From the NCBI RefSeq assembly GCF_020510625.1, contig NZ_CP075191.1:224001-288000 (forward strand): 64,000 bases of DNA, written 5' to 3'. The notes beneath the pieces are model-generated. The model saw only the letters and a list, made by a program, of their open reading frames with translations. It was not told where the DNA came from and made no database searches. Positions within the stretch are counted from its first letter, which is position 1, and the number at the start of each line of letters is the position of its first letter. The translations under genes and the position numbers were made by a program. This stretch comes from Ferribacterium limneticum. GTDB taxonomy: Bacteria > Pseudomonadota > Gammaproteobacteria > Burkholderiales > Rhodocyclaceae. Below, piece by piece: positions 57,176 through 64,000 of the stretch.

Positions 57176-58504
57176 ATGAGCTCTCACGATCGGCTTGCGA
57201 AAAATCTGCTCGGGAATCGAATCACCCGCCGCCAGGTGCTCTGGCTGTTCGGCGCCAGCGCCTTGTCCGGCTGTGCCAGTTCGCCGGTCGGCGGCGGCTC
57301 CATCCTGGTCGGCATGAGCGAGGAGGAGGAAAAGGCGGTCGATCAGAAAGTGGCGCCGCAGCAGTTCTCGCAGGATCTGGGGGCGGTACAGGACGGACCG
57401 ATCAACCAGTACCTGACGGACGTGGGGCACCGCCTCGATACGAAGTCACACCGGCCGCAGATGCCTTATTCGTACCGTGTACTGAACGCCAACTACGTCA
57501 ATGCCTACACCTTCCCCGGTGGGGCGATGGGGGTGACGCGCGGCATTCTGGTCGATCTCGACAATGAGGCTGAACTGGCGGCGCTGCTCGGCCATGAGCT
57601 GGGCCACGTCAATGCCCGCCACGCCGCCCAGCGTCAGGGCACGGCGATGGTGACGCAGGTGGCGATGACCGGCGTGAACATCATCGGCGCGGTGGCCGGT
57701 GTCGGCAGCCTGACCGATATCGGCACCCAACTCGGCGCCAGTGCGCTGCTCGCCAGCTATTCCCGCGATAACGAGCGCGAGGCCGATTCGCTGGGTCAGG
57801 AATACATGGTGCGCGCCGGCTACCCGGCCAGCGGTATGGTTGGTCTGCAGCAATTGCTGGTCGACCAGCAGAAAGAGTCGCCGGGCATGCTGAAGACCAT
57901 GTTTTCGACCCACCCGATGAGCAGCGAACGGCGCGATACCGCGAAGCAGCTGGCCGAGAGCAAGTACGCCGCAAGCAATACCCGCGATCCCGGGCGCGAC
58001 CGTTTCATGGACAACACCGCCTCCCTGCGTCGTATCAAGCCGACCATCGAAGCCTGCCAGAAGGGTGAAGTGGCGATGGCCGGCAAAGCCTATGGCAAGG
58101 CCGAGGAGCAGTTCCGCACGGCCTTGAAGGCAACGCCGCGCGACTACGCCGCCAATGTGCTGATGGCCAAGTGCCTGTCAGTTCAGGACAAGGATGGGCA
58201 AGCGATGGAGTACGCGCAGGCAGCGACCAAGATTTACCCGCAGGAAGCGCAGGCCCAGAAGATGGTCGGCATCCTGGCGCTCGGCCAGAAGGATCCGGCC
58301 AAGGCCTACGAACATCTCGATCGCTATGACCGTCTGATGCCGGGCGACGCCGGCGTCACCTTCCTCAAGGGGGTTTCGCTGGAAGGCTTGGGCCGCAAGC
58401 AGGAAGCGGCCAACCAGTACGCCGCCTATCTGAAGCGGAGCCAGAAGGGCAAGGCAGCGGAGTATTCCTACAGCCGGCTGCAAAGCTGGGGCTACGTGAA
58501 GTAG
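57176..58504 (+). CDS. M48-family metalloprotease lipoprotein with TPR repeats (BepA-like)
   Basis: A 442-aa probable periplasmic, lipid-anchored protease. N-terminus ITRRQVLWLFGASALSGCASS combines a twin-arginine-like pair with a lipobox (quoted here only as TRRQVLWLF and ALSGC), lipidated Cys about residue 36. The M48 domain has HELGHVNARH (HExxH zinc site) and the third ligand in NEREADSLG. The C-terminal 130 residues form TPR-like helices (KAYGKAEEQFRTALKATPRD). Family members assist outer-membrane protein assembly and degrade misfolded ones. ATG at 57176 follows CGGAG; earlier in-frame sequence lacks a signal. Its position next to a giant outer-membrane autotransporter is suggestive. Confidence 0.88.
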   Translation: MSSHDRLAKNLLGNRITRRQVLWLFGASALSGCASSPVGGGSILVGMSEEEEKAVDQKVAPQQFSQDLGAVQDGPINQYLTDVGHRLDTKSHRPQMPYSYRVLNANYVNAYTFPGGAMGVTRGILVDLDNEAELAALLGHELGHVNARHAAQRQGTAMVTQVAMTGVNIIGAVAGVGSLTDIGTQLGASALLASYSRDNEREADSLGQEYMVRAGYPASGMVGLQQLLVDQQKESPGMLKTMFSTHPMSSERRDTAKQLAESKYAASNTRDPGRDRFMDNTASLRRIKPTIEACQKGEVAMAGKAYGKAEEQFRTALKATPRDYAANVLMAKCLSVQDKDGQAMEYAQAATKIYPQEAQAQKMVGILALGQKDPAKAYEHLDRYDRLMPGDAGVTFLKGVSLEGLGRKQEAANQYAAYLKRSQKGKAAEYSYSRLQSWGYVK

Positions 58505-58518
58505 ATCGGCTTATTGCG

Positions 58519-58547
58519 CTGAAGGGCGGTACAAGCCGCCCATTCAG
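58519..58547. terminator. Stem-loop between convergent genes
   Basis: CTGAA-GGGCGG pairs with CCGCCC-(A)-TTCAG around a six-base loop. It overlaps the stop codon of the minus-strand regulator and lies 15 bases after the protease stop. No long T-run on either side. Confidence 0.4.
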
Positions 58548-59218
58548 TCGCCGAAACTGCGCAGGCCTTCCAGGTCGACGATGTGGATGCCGCCGTATTC
58601 GCTGCGCACCAGCCCCGCGTCCTCCAGTACCTTCAGCGCCTGATTGGCCCGCTGGCGGGATACGCCGGCCAGGTAGCCGAGTTCTTCCTGTGATATCTGC
58701 AGCAACCGGTTGGTGCCGGGGTAAAGGACTGGATTGAACAGGGCGGCCAGGCCCCGGGCGATGCGGGCATCGGTGTCGAGCATGCGCTCGTTCTCGATCA
58801 TGCCGATGAACTGGCCGAGGCGCTCATTGAGCTGGGCGATCATGTAGCGGTTGAACGGAATGCTGTGGTCGAGCAGCCAGTTGAAAGTGGCGCGGTTCAT
58901 GAAGGCGACCCGGGTTTCGCGCAGGGCCATGACGTCGTAGCGACGCGGCTCCTTCTTCATCAGCGAGCCTTCGCCGAACCAGCCGCCGACGCTGATGCCG
59001 GTCAGCGAGGTCGTCTTGCCGGTCGTCCAGTGGCTGGCCATCTTGCCCAGGCCGTCGATGATGCCCATCCAGTAATCGACCGGCTCGCCCTTCATGCAGA
59101 TGAAGGCGCCGGGGGCGAAAGAACGCTCGATCGTGCCGGCCAGGGCGCGATCCATTTCCTCGGCCGTCAGCGACTGGCCCCAGAGGGAGGTGCGAAGCAG
59201 TTCCTCAGCGTTCTTCAA
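58544..59218 (-). CDS. Crp/Fnr-family transcriptional regulator
   Basis: A 224-aa regulator. An N-terminal cyclic-nucleotide-binding-like beta barrel (about 15-125, FAPGAFICMKGEPVDYWMGI and GGWFGEGSL) is followed by the dimerisation helix and a C-terminal HTH_Crp (about 160-215, ISQEELGYLAGVSRQRANQA). It lacks the FNR cysteine cluster, so an Fe-S oxygen sensor is unlikely. The start is TTG at 59218 with AGGA eight bases upstream; the frame continuing to 59341 has no suitable start context. It diverges from the acyl-CoA ligase-livGHM operon, whose control is its most likely job. Confidence 0.87.
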   Translation of the reverse strand: MKNAEELLRTSLWGQSLTAEEMDRALAGTIERSFAPGAFICMKGEPVDYWMGIIDGLGKMASHWTTGKTTSLTGISVGGWFGEGSLMKKEPRRYDVMALRETRVAFMNRATFNWLLDHSIPFNRYMIAQLNERLGQFIGMIENERMLDTDARIARGLAALFNPVLYPGTNRLLQISQEELGYLAGVSRQRANQALKVLEDAGLVRSEYGGIHIVDLEGLRSFGD

Positions 59219-59399
59219 TTTATTTCCTGGAATGTCTGCCGGACGACAATTATAAGCGCGGGGTGTGCATACACTGGGTCGCAACTGTGAGAGATTGTCG
59301 TGGCGCGGCGCAAGGTTTATGTAAGGCAGCGCAGCCCACAATGATTCAAACGAACGTTAGACCGCGTGCCAAAAAACGCGGCGATGAGGAGACTAAAGA

Positions 59400-61367
59400 A
59401 TGCCCACGCAGGCGAATTTTGCCGCGGTGGATGGTTTGCATACCTTCCCGCGCTTGCTTTTTCATCACGCTCAAACGCGTCCCAATGCCCCGGCCATGCG
59501 CGAGAAATATCTCGGCATCTGGCAAACGTGGACCTGGTTGGATGTCGCCGAGCGCGTTCGCGCCCTGGCCTGTGGTCTGGCCTCGCTGGGTTTCAAGCGC
59601 GGCGACAATCTGGCGATCATCGGTGACAACCGTCCGCATCTCTACATGATGATGACCGCCGCCCAGTGCCTGGGTGGCGTGCCGGTGCCGCTCTACCAGG
59701 ACGCGGTGGCCAACGAAATGCTCTTCGTGCTGCAGGATGCCGGCATCCGCTTCGTCATCGTCGAAGACCAGGAGCAGGTGGACAAGATGCTGGAAATCCA
59801 GAATCAGGTGCCGACGCTAGAACACATCGTCTATGACGACCCGCGCGGCATGCGGCATTACACCCAGCCCTTCCTGCACGACATCCATGAACTGATGGAA
59901 ATGGGCCGGATTCACGACCGCAACCACACGACTTTCCTGAACGAGGAGGTCGAGCATGGACATTTCGACGATATCTCGGTGATGCTCTACACCTCGGGCA
60001 CCACTGGCAAGCCGAAGGGCGTCTGCCAGACGCACGCTGCCTTCATTGCCGCCGCCCAGGGCGGGGTGCAGGTCGACAAGCTGGGCGCCGATGGCGACAT
60101 CCTGTCCTACCTGCCCATGGCCTGGGTGGGCGACCACCTGTTCTCCTACGCCCAGGCGCTAGTGGCTGGTTTCACCATCAACTGCCCGGAGTCCGGCGAG
60201 ACGGTGATGAGTGACCTGCGCGAAATCGGTCCGACCTGCTATTTCGCACCGCCGCGTGTATTCGAAAGCCTGCTGACTTCTGTGATGATTCGCATGGAAG
60301 ATGCCGGCAAGCTCAAACAGAAAATGTTCCACCACTTCATGGCGGTGGCCAAGCGCTGCGGCTCGGATATTCTCGATGGCAAGTCGGTCGGCCTTGGCGA
60401 CCGTTTGCAGTACTGGCTGGGCAATCTGCTGGTCTATGGTCCGCTGCGCAACGTGCTCGGCATGAGCCGTATCCGTGTCGCCTACACGGCCGGGGCGGCG
60501 ATTGGTCCGGAACTGTTCCGCTTTTACCGTTCGATGGGCATCAACCTCAAGCAGTTTTACGGCCAGACTGAAACCTGTGCCTACGTCTGCCTGCAGCCGG
60601 ATGGCGCCATCAAGTTTGACTCGGTCGGCCAGCCGGCCCCCGGCGTCGAGATCAAGATTGCCGACAACGGCGAGGTGCTGGTCAAGGGCCCGATGCTGCT
60701 CAAGGAATACTACAAGCGCCCGGACGCCACGGCCGAGTCGATCAATGCCGAGGGTTACTTCATGACCGGCGATGCTGGCTTCCTGGATGAAGACGGCCAC
60801 CTGAAGATCATCGACCGCGCCAAGGATGTCGGCAAGCTGTCGAACGGCGCGATGTTTGCGCCGAACTACATCGAGAACAAGCTGAAATTCTTCCAGCACA
60901 TCAAGGAAGTCGTCTGCTTCGGCCACGACCGCGACATGGTCTGTGCCTTCGTTAATATCGACGTCGGCGCGGTCGGCAACTGGGCTGAGCGGCGCGGCAT
61001 CGCCTACTCGGGCTATGCCGATCTGGCCGGCAAGCCGGAAGTGCTGGAACTGATCCGCGAATGCGTCGAACAGATCAACGCCGATCTGGTGCACGACAGC
61101 ATGGTGGCCGATTCGCAGATTCACCGCTTCCTGGTGCTGCACAAGGAACTCGATCCCGATGACGACGAGCTGACCCGCACGCGCAAGGTGCGTCGCAACT
61201 TCGTCGCCGAGAAATACAAGGTGCTGATCGACGCGCTCTATGAGGGCAAGGCCAATCAGTTCATCGAAACCGAGGTCAAGTTCGAAGATGGCCGGCGCGG
61301 CAAGGTGTCAGCCGATCTCAAGATCATCGATGCCAAGACCTTCCCGATCGTGAAAAAGGCAGCCTGA
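59400..61367 (+). CDS. Long-chain-type acyl-CoA ligase (AMP-binding)
   Basis: A 655-aa adenylate-forming ligase of the long-chain fatty acid-CoA ligase (FadD15-like) branch. Motifs are VMLYTSGTTGKPKGV (A3), YGQTETCAYV (A5), YFMTGDAGFLDEDG (A7) and IDRAKDVGKLSNGAMFAPNYIE (A8, in two parts), with a C-terminal region TRTRKVRRNFV in place of a classical GKxxK end. ATG is preceded by GGAGACTAAAG. It is first in an operon with livG (two bases downstream), livH and livM, implying that the imported compound is the acid it activates, perhaps an aromatic or long-chain carboxylate. Confidence 0.9.
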   Translation: MPTQANFAAVDGLHTFPRLLFHHAQTRPNAPAMREKYLGIWQTWTWLDVAERVRALACGLASLGFKRGDNLAIIGDNRPHLYMMMTAAQCLGGVPVPLYQDAVANEMLFVLQDAGIRFVIVEDQEQVDKMLEIQNQVPTLEHIVYDDPRGMRHYTQPFLHDIHELMEMGRIHDRNHTTFLNEEVEHGHFDDISVMLYTSGTTGKPKGVCQTHAAFIAAAQGGVQVDKLGADGDILSYLPMAWVGDHLFSYAQALVAGFTINCPESGETVMSDLREIGPTCYFAPPRVFESLLTSVMIRMEDAGKLKQKMFHHFMAVAKRCGSDILDGKSVGLGDRLQYWLGNLLVYGPLRNVLGMSRIRVAYTAGAAIGPELFRFYRSMGINLKQFYGQTETCAYVCLQPDGAIKFDSVGQPAPGVEIKIADNGEVLVKGPMLLKEYYKRPDATAESINAEGYFMTGDAGFLDEDGHLKIIDRAKDVGKLSNGAMFAPNYIENKLKFFQHIKEVVCFGHDRDMVCAFVNIDVGAVGNWAERRGIAYSGYADLAGKPEVLELIRECVEQINADLVHDSMVADSQIHRFLVLHKELDPDDDELTRTRKVRRNFVAEKYKVLIDALYEGKANQFIETEVKFEDGRRGKVSADLKIIDAKTFPIVKKAA

Positions 61368-61369
61368 AC

Positions 61370-62152
61370 ATGAGCAAGAAAATAGGCGACGTCATTCTCG
61401 ACCTGCAGAACATTTCCCTGCGCTTCGGTGGCGTCAAGGCGCTGACCGACATTTCCTTCGATGTCCGTCAGCACGAAATCCGCGCCATCATCGGCCCGAA
61501 CGGTGCTGGCAAGAGCTCGATGCTCAACGTCATCAACGGCGTTTACCACCCGCAGGAAGGCAAGATTTTCTGGCACGGCAACGAGCGCAAGCGCATGGAG
61601 CCGCACATGGCTGCTCAGCAGAATATTGCCCGGACCTTCCAGAACATCGCCCTGTTCAAGGGCATGAGCGTGCTCGACAACATCATGACCGGGCGCATTA
61701 CCAAGATGAAGGCCAACTTCATCGAGCATGCGCTGTGGTTCGGCCGGGCGCGCAGGGAGGAACTGGAGCATCGCAAGAAGGTTGAGGAAGTGATCGACTT
61801 CCTCGAGATCCAGCACATCCGCAAGACGCCGGTTGGACGTCTGCCCTACGGCCAGCAAAAGCGTGTCGAACTCGGCCGTGCGCTGGCCGCCGAGCCATCA
61901 ATGCTGCTGCTCGATGAGCCGATGGCCGGCATGAACGTCGAAGAGAAACAGGACATGTGCCGTTTCATCCTCGATGTGAACGACCAGTTCGGCACCACCA
62001 TCGTGCTGATTGAACACGACATGGGCGTGGTGATGGATATCTCCGACCGCGTTGTCGTGCTCGATTACGGCAAGAAGATCGGCGATGGCGTCCCTGAAGA
62101 AGTTAAGAACAACGAAGACGTCATCAAGGCGTACCTCGGTGCTGGCCATTAA
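61370..62152 (+). CDS. livG: ABC transporter ATP-binding protein, LivG type
   Basis: A 260-aa cytoplasmic ATPase. Walker A is GPNGAGKSSM, the Q-loop is ARTFQNIALF, the signature is LPYGQQKRVELGRAL (a variant LSGGQ, with LPYGQQ as in LivG), Walker B is MLLLDEPMAGM, and the switch His is in IVLIEHDMGVVM. It powers import by a branched-chain-amino-acid-type transporter; LivF and the binding protein are expected beyond the window. It starts two bases after the ligase stop and ends 12 bases before livH. Confidence 0.93.
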   Translation: MSKKIGDVILDLQNISLRFGGVKALTDISFDVRQHEIRAIIGPNGAGKSSMLNVINGVYHPQEGKIFWHGNERKRMEPHMAAQQNIARTFQNIALFKGMSVLDNIMTGRITKMKANFIEHALWFGRARREELEHRKKVEEVIDFLEIQHIRKTPVGRLPYGQQKRVELGRALAAEPSMLLLDEPMAGMNVEEKQDMCRFILDVNDQFGTTIVLIEHDMGVVMDISDRVVVLDYGKKIGDGVPEEVKNNEDVIKAYLGAGH

Positions 62153-62164
62153 GGAGCGGGCGAG

Positions 62165-63079
62165 ATGAATTTCTTTCTTGAAGTGTTGATCGGCGGCCTG
62201 CTTTCCGGCGTCATGTATGCGCTGGTGGCCCTCGGTTTCGTGATGATCTACAAGGCGTCCGGCGTCTTCAACTTCGCTCAGGGGGCGATGGTTTATCTCG
62301 CTGCGCTGTCGGTCGTTGGTTGCATGGAGAAGGGCGCGCCGCTCTGGCTGGCGATCATCCTGGCCTTCGCGATCATGACCGCCTTCGGTATTGCCACCGA
62401 GAAGTTTGTGCTGCGCAAGCTGGTCAATCAGCCGCCGATTGCCTTGTTTATGGCGACTATCGGTCTGGCCTTCTTCATCGAAGGTCTGGCCCCGATGATT
62501 TTCGGCAGCGAGCCGCGGGCACTGGAGCTGGGTATTGTCGATGAGCCGATTCCCTGGATCCTCGACAACTGGAACATGGTGATTTCCAAGTTCGATCTGG
62601 TTGCTGCCGGTGTCGCGGCCGTCCTGGTTGCAACGCTCGCCCTGTTCTTCCAATACACCCGTGTCGGCCGCGCCCTGCGCGCCGTGGCGGATGACCACCA
62701 GGCCGCCTTGTCGATCGGCATTCCGCTGCAGCACATCTGGGCCATCGTCTGGGGTGTGGCCGGTTTCGTCGCCCTGGTTGCCGGCATGATGTGGGGCGCC
62801 CGCAACGGTGTGCAGTTTGCGCTTACTTTCACCGCACTCAAGGCCCTGCCTGTGTTGATTCTCGGTGGCTTCACCTCCGTGCCGGGGGCGATTGTCGGCG
62901 GCCTGATTATCGGCGCCTCCGAGAAACTGGCTGAAATCTACATTCCGCCGGTCATGCAGGATCTGTTCGGCGGCAACTTCGGCGGCATCGAGGGCTGGTT
63001 CCCTTATGTGCTGGCGCTGCTGTTCCTGCTGGTTCGACCGGAAGGCCTGTTCGGCGAAAAACACATTGACCGGGTTTAA
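62165..63079 (+). CDS. livH: ABC transporter permease, LivH type
   Basis: A 304-aa inner-membrane permease with about eight TM segments. It shows the LivH features GGLLSGVMYALVALGFVMIY, the FNFAQGAMV loop, the cytoplasmic coupling region GRALRAVADDHQAALSIGI, and LGGFTSVPGAIVGGLIIGASE. It pairs with LivM to form the channel. A palindromic repeat sits in the 124-base gap before livM, longer than other gaps in this operon. Confidence 0.93.
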   Translation: MNFFLEVLIGGLLSGVMYALVALGFVMIYKASGVFNFAQGAMVYLAALSVVGCMEKGAPLWLAIILAFAIMTAFGIATEKFVLRKLVNQPPIALFMATIGLAFFIEGLAPMIFGSEPRALELGIVDEPIPWILDNWNMVISKFDLVAAGVAAVLVATLALFFQYTRVGRALRAVADDHQAALSIGIPLQHIWAIVWGVAGFVALVAGMMWGARNGVQFALTFTALKALPVLILGGFTSVPGAIVGGLIIGASEKLAEIYIPPVMQDLFGGNFGGIEGWFPYVLALLFLLVRPEGLFGEKHIDRV

Positions 63080-63103
63080 GGAAATGCTGATCAAGGCACC
63101 CCC

Positions 63104-63169
63104 GTCATTCCCGCGAAGGCGGGAATCCATGAACTCAAGCAACTGGATCCCCGCTTTCGCGGGGATGAC
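63104..63169. repeat. REP/dRS3-like palindromic element inside the liv operon, 66 bp
   Basis: Two hairpins, ATTCCCGCGAAGGCGGGAAT and ATCCCCGCTTTCGCGGGGAT, lie between inverted outer ends GTCAT and ATGAC. It is of the same family as the 39788-39891 element. It fills most of the livH-livM gap. Confidence 0.85.
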
Positions 63170-63203
63170 GAATCAGTCAGCGTTTCTCCAAGGAGAACAA
63201 TAA

Positions 63204-64000
63204 ATGCTTTATCGTGAAGCCGGTCAATTCAAGACCACCTACGCCGCCGACCAGCAGCTCTTTCCGATCCGTCAGGACCGGATCGGCGTCATCACCCTGC
63301 TCGTCGTCGCCTTTCTCGGCGTGCCGTTCTTTGCCAGCGAATACTGGTTCTCGGCCATCCTGATTCCCTTCCTGATCTTTGCGCTGGCGGCGCTCGGCCT
63401 CAATATCCTGACCGGTTATGCTGGCCAGCTATCACTAGGTTCGGCGGCCTTCATGGCGGTTGGCGCCTATGCCGCCTACAACTTCCAGTTGCGCATCGAA
63501 GGCATCCCGATTCTGGTTTCCTTCGCGCTGGCTGGCCTGACCGCAGCCGGTGTCGGCATCCTGTTCGGTCTGCCATCGCTGCGCATCAAGGGCTTCTACC
63601 TCGCGGTGGCGACACTGGCGGCCCAATTCTTCATCGTCTGGTGCCTGACCAAGTTCCCCTGGCTGTCCAACAATTCGTCTTCGGGCGTGATTTCGACGCA
63701 GCAGCTGATCTTCTTCGGCCATGAACTGAAGACACCGGTCGAGAAATACCTGCTCGTGCTCTCCATCGTCGTCGTCATGGCGCTGGCCGCCAAGAACATG
63801 GTCCGTTCGACCACGGGCCGGGCCTGGATGGCGGTGCGCGACATGGATGTGGCGGCGTCGGTGATCGGTATCAAGCTGATGCCGACCAAGCTGCTCGCCT
63901 TCGCTGTCAGTTCCTTCTACTGCGGTGTGGCCGGCGCGCTGTACGCCTTCTGCTACCTCGGTTCGGTCGAGCCGGATGGCTTCTCGCTGGAAATGTCCTT
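63204..64000 (+). CDS. livM: ABC transporter permease, LivM type (cut by window edge)
   Basis: The first 265 residues are visible. The N-terminal segment (LYREAGQFKTTYAADQQLF) precedes several TM segments and the LivM signature ALGLNILTGYAGQLSLGSAAFMAVGAYAAY (seen in overlapping parts near residues 55-90). The cytoplasmic loop TGRAWMAVRDMDVAASVIGI is the coupling region for the ATPases. AAGGAG lies nine bases before the ATG. The gene continues beyond the window. Confidence 0.92.
   Translation, partial: MLYREAGQFKTTYAADQQLFPIRQDRIGVITLLVVAFLGVPFFASEYWFSAILIPFLIFALAALGLNILTGYAGQLSLGSAAFMAVGAYAAYNFQLRIEGIPILVSFALAGLTAAGVGILFGLPSLRIKGFYLAVATLAAQFFIVWCLTKFPWLSNNSSSGVISTQQLIFFGHELKTPVEKYLLVLSIVVVMALAAKNMVRSTTGRAWMAVRDMDVAASVIGIKLMPTKLLAFAVSSFYCGVAGALYAFCYLGSVEPDGFSLEMS

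Overview
The window is a chromosomal segment of a betaproteobacterium, most likely of the Rhodocyclales/Dechloromonas type. This is inferred from the overall look of the proteins, the conserved order ponA-pilMNOPQ-aroK-aroB, the IcmF-type fused isobutyryl-CoA mutase, and GC-rich codon usage; there is no rRNA gene to prove it. Coding density is high, with about 37 protein genes, no tRNA or rRNA, no transposase and no CRISPR array. Both ends cut a gene: ponA (PBP1A) on the left and livM on the right.

Layout. 1-7.4 kb: ponA (minus) is divergent from the type IV pilus alignment/secretin operon pilMNOPQ, followed by a terminator and the shikimate-pathway pair aroK-aroB. 7.5-13.7 kb: gltBD, glutamate synthase, between two clear intrinsic terminators. 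13.8-18.4 kb: a three-TM protein with a winged-helix-like C-terminus, glmU, a small membrane protein and an EF-G paralogue. 18.4-25.1 kb, minus strand: a 1221-aa hybrid kinase whose N-terminus is an Aer-type PAS domain, then an OmpR-type regulator overlapping a second hybrid kinase. 25.3-32.6 kb: an acyl-CoA oxidation block (acyl-CoA ligase, acyl-CoA dehydrogenase, ETF:quinone oxidoreductase) and a DUF485-ActP acetate symporter pair. 32.7-39.6 kb: a GGDEF protein, a periplasmic rhodanese, a ClpX-like ATPase without zinc finger, gpmI, a YihY/BrkB protein and small unknowns. 39.9-42.8 kb: glpQ, a TerC-family protein and a DUF1439-like exported protein. 42.7-47.4 kb: an AraC-type regulator divergent from icmF; the regulator carries an in-frame palindromic element. 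47.6-57 kb: a PAS-GGDEF-EAL protein and a 2361-aa glycine-rich autotransporter. 57-64 kb: a TPR-containing M48 lipoprotein protease, a Crp/Fnr regulator and a divergent operon of acyl-CoA ligase-livG-livH-livM.

How the genes fit together. Much of the window concerns carboxylic-acid metabolism: acetate uptake (ActP), two acyl-CoA ligases, an acyl-CoA dehydrogenase feeding the quinone pool through ETF-QO, IcmF for branched/straight acyl-CoA isomerisation, and a Liv-type ABC importer linked to its own ligase and a Crp/Fnr regulator. Sensory and surface functions (two phosphorelay kinases, two c-di-GMP proteins, pilus secretin, giant autotransporter) surround it, as expected in an environmental, surface-associated respiratory bacterium. 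Nothing looks like an obvious genomic island. The most unusual items are the palindromic insertion inside the AraC gene, the repeat-built autotransporter, the zinc-finger-less ClpX paralogue, the Aer-PAS kinase fusion, and several kinds of intergenic palindromic repeat.
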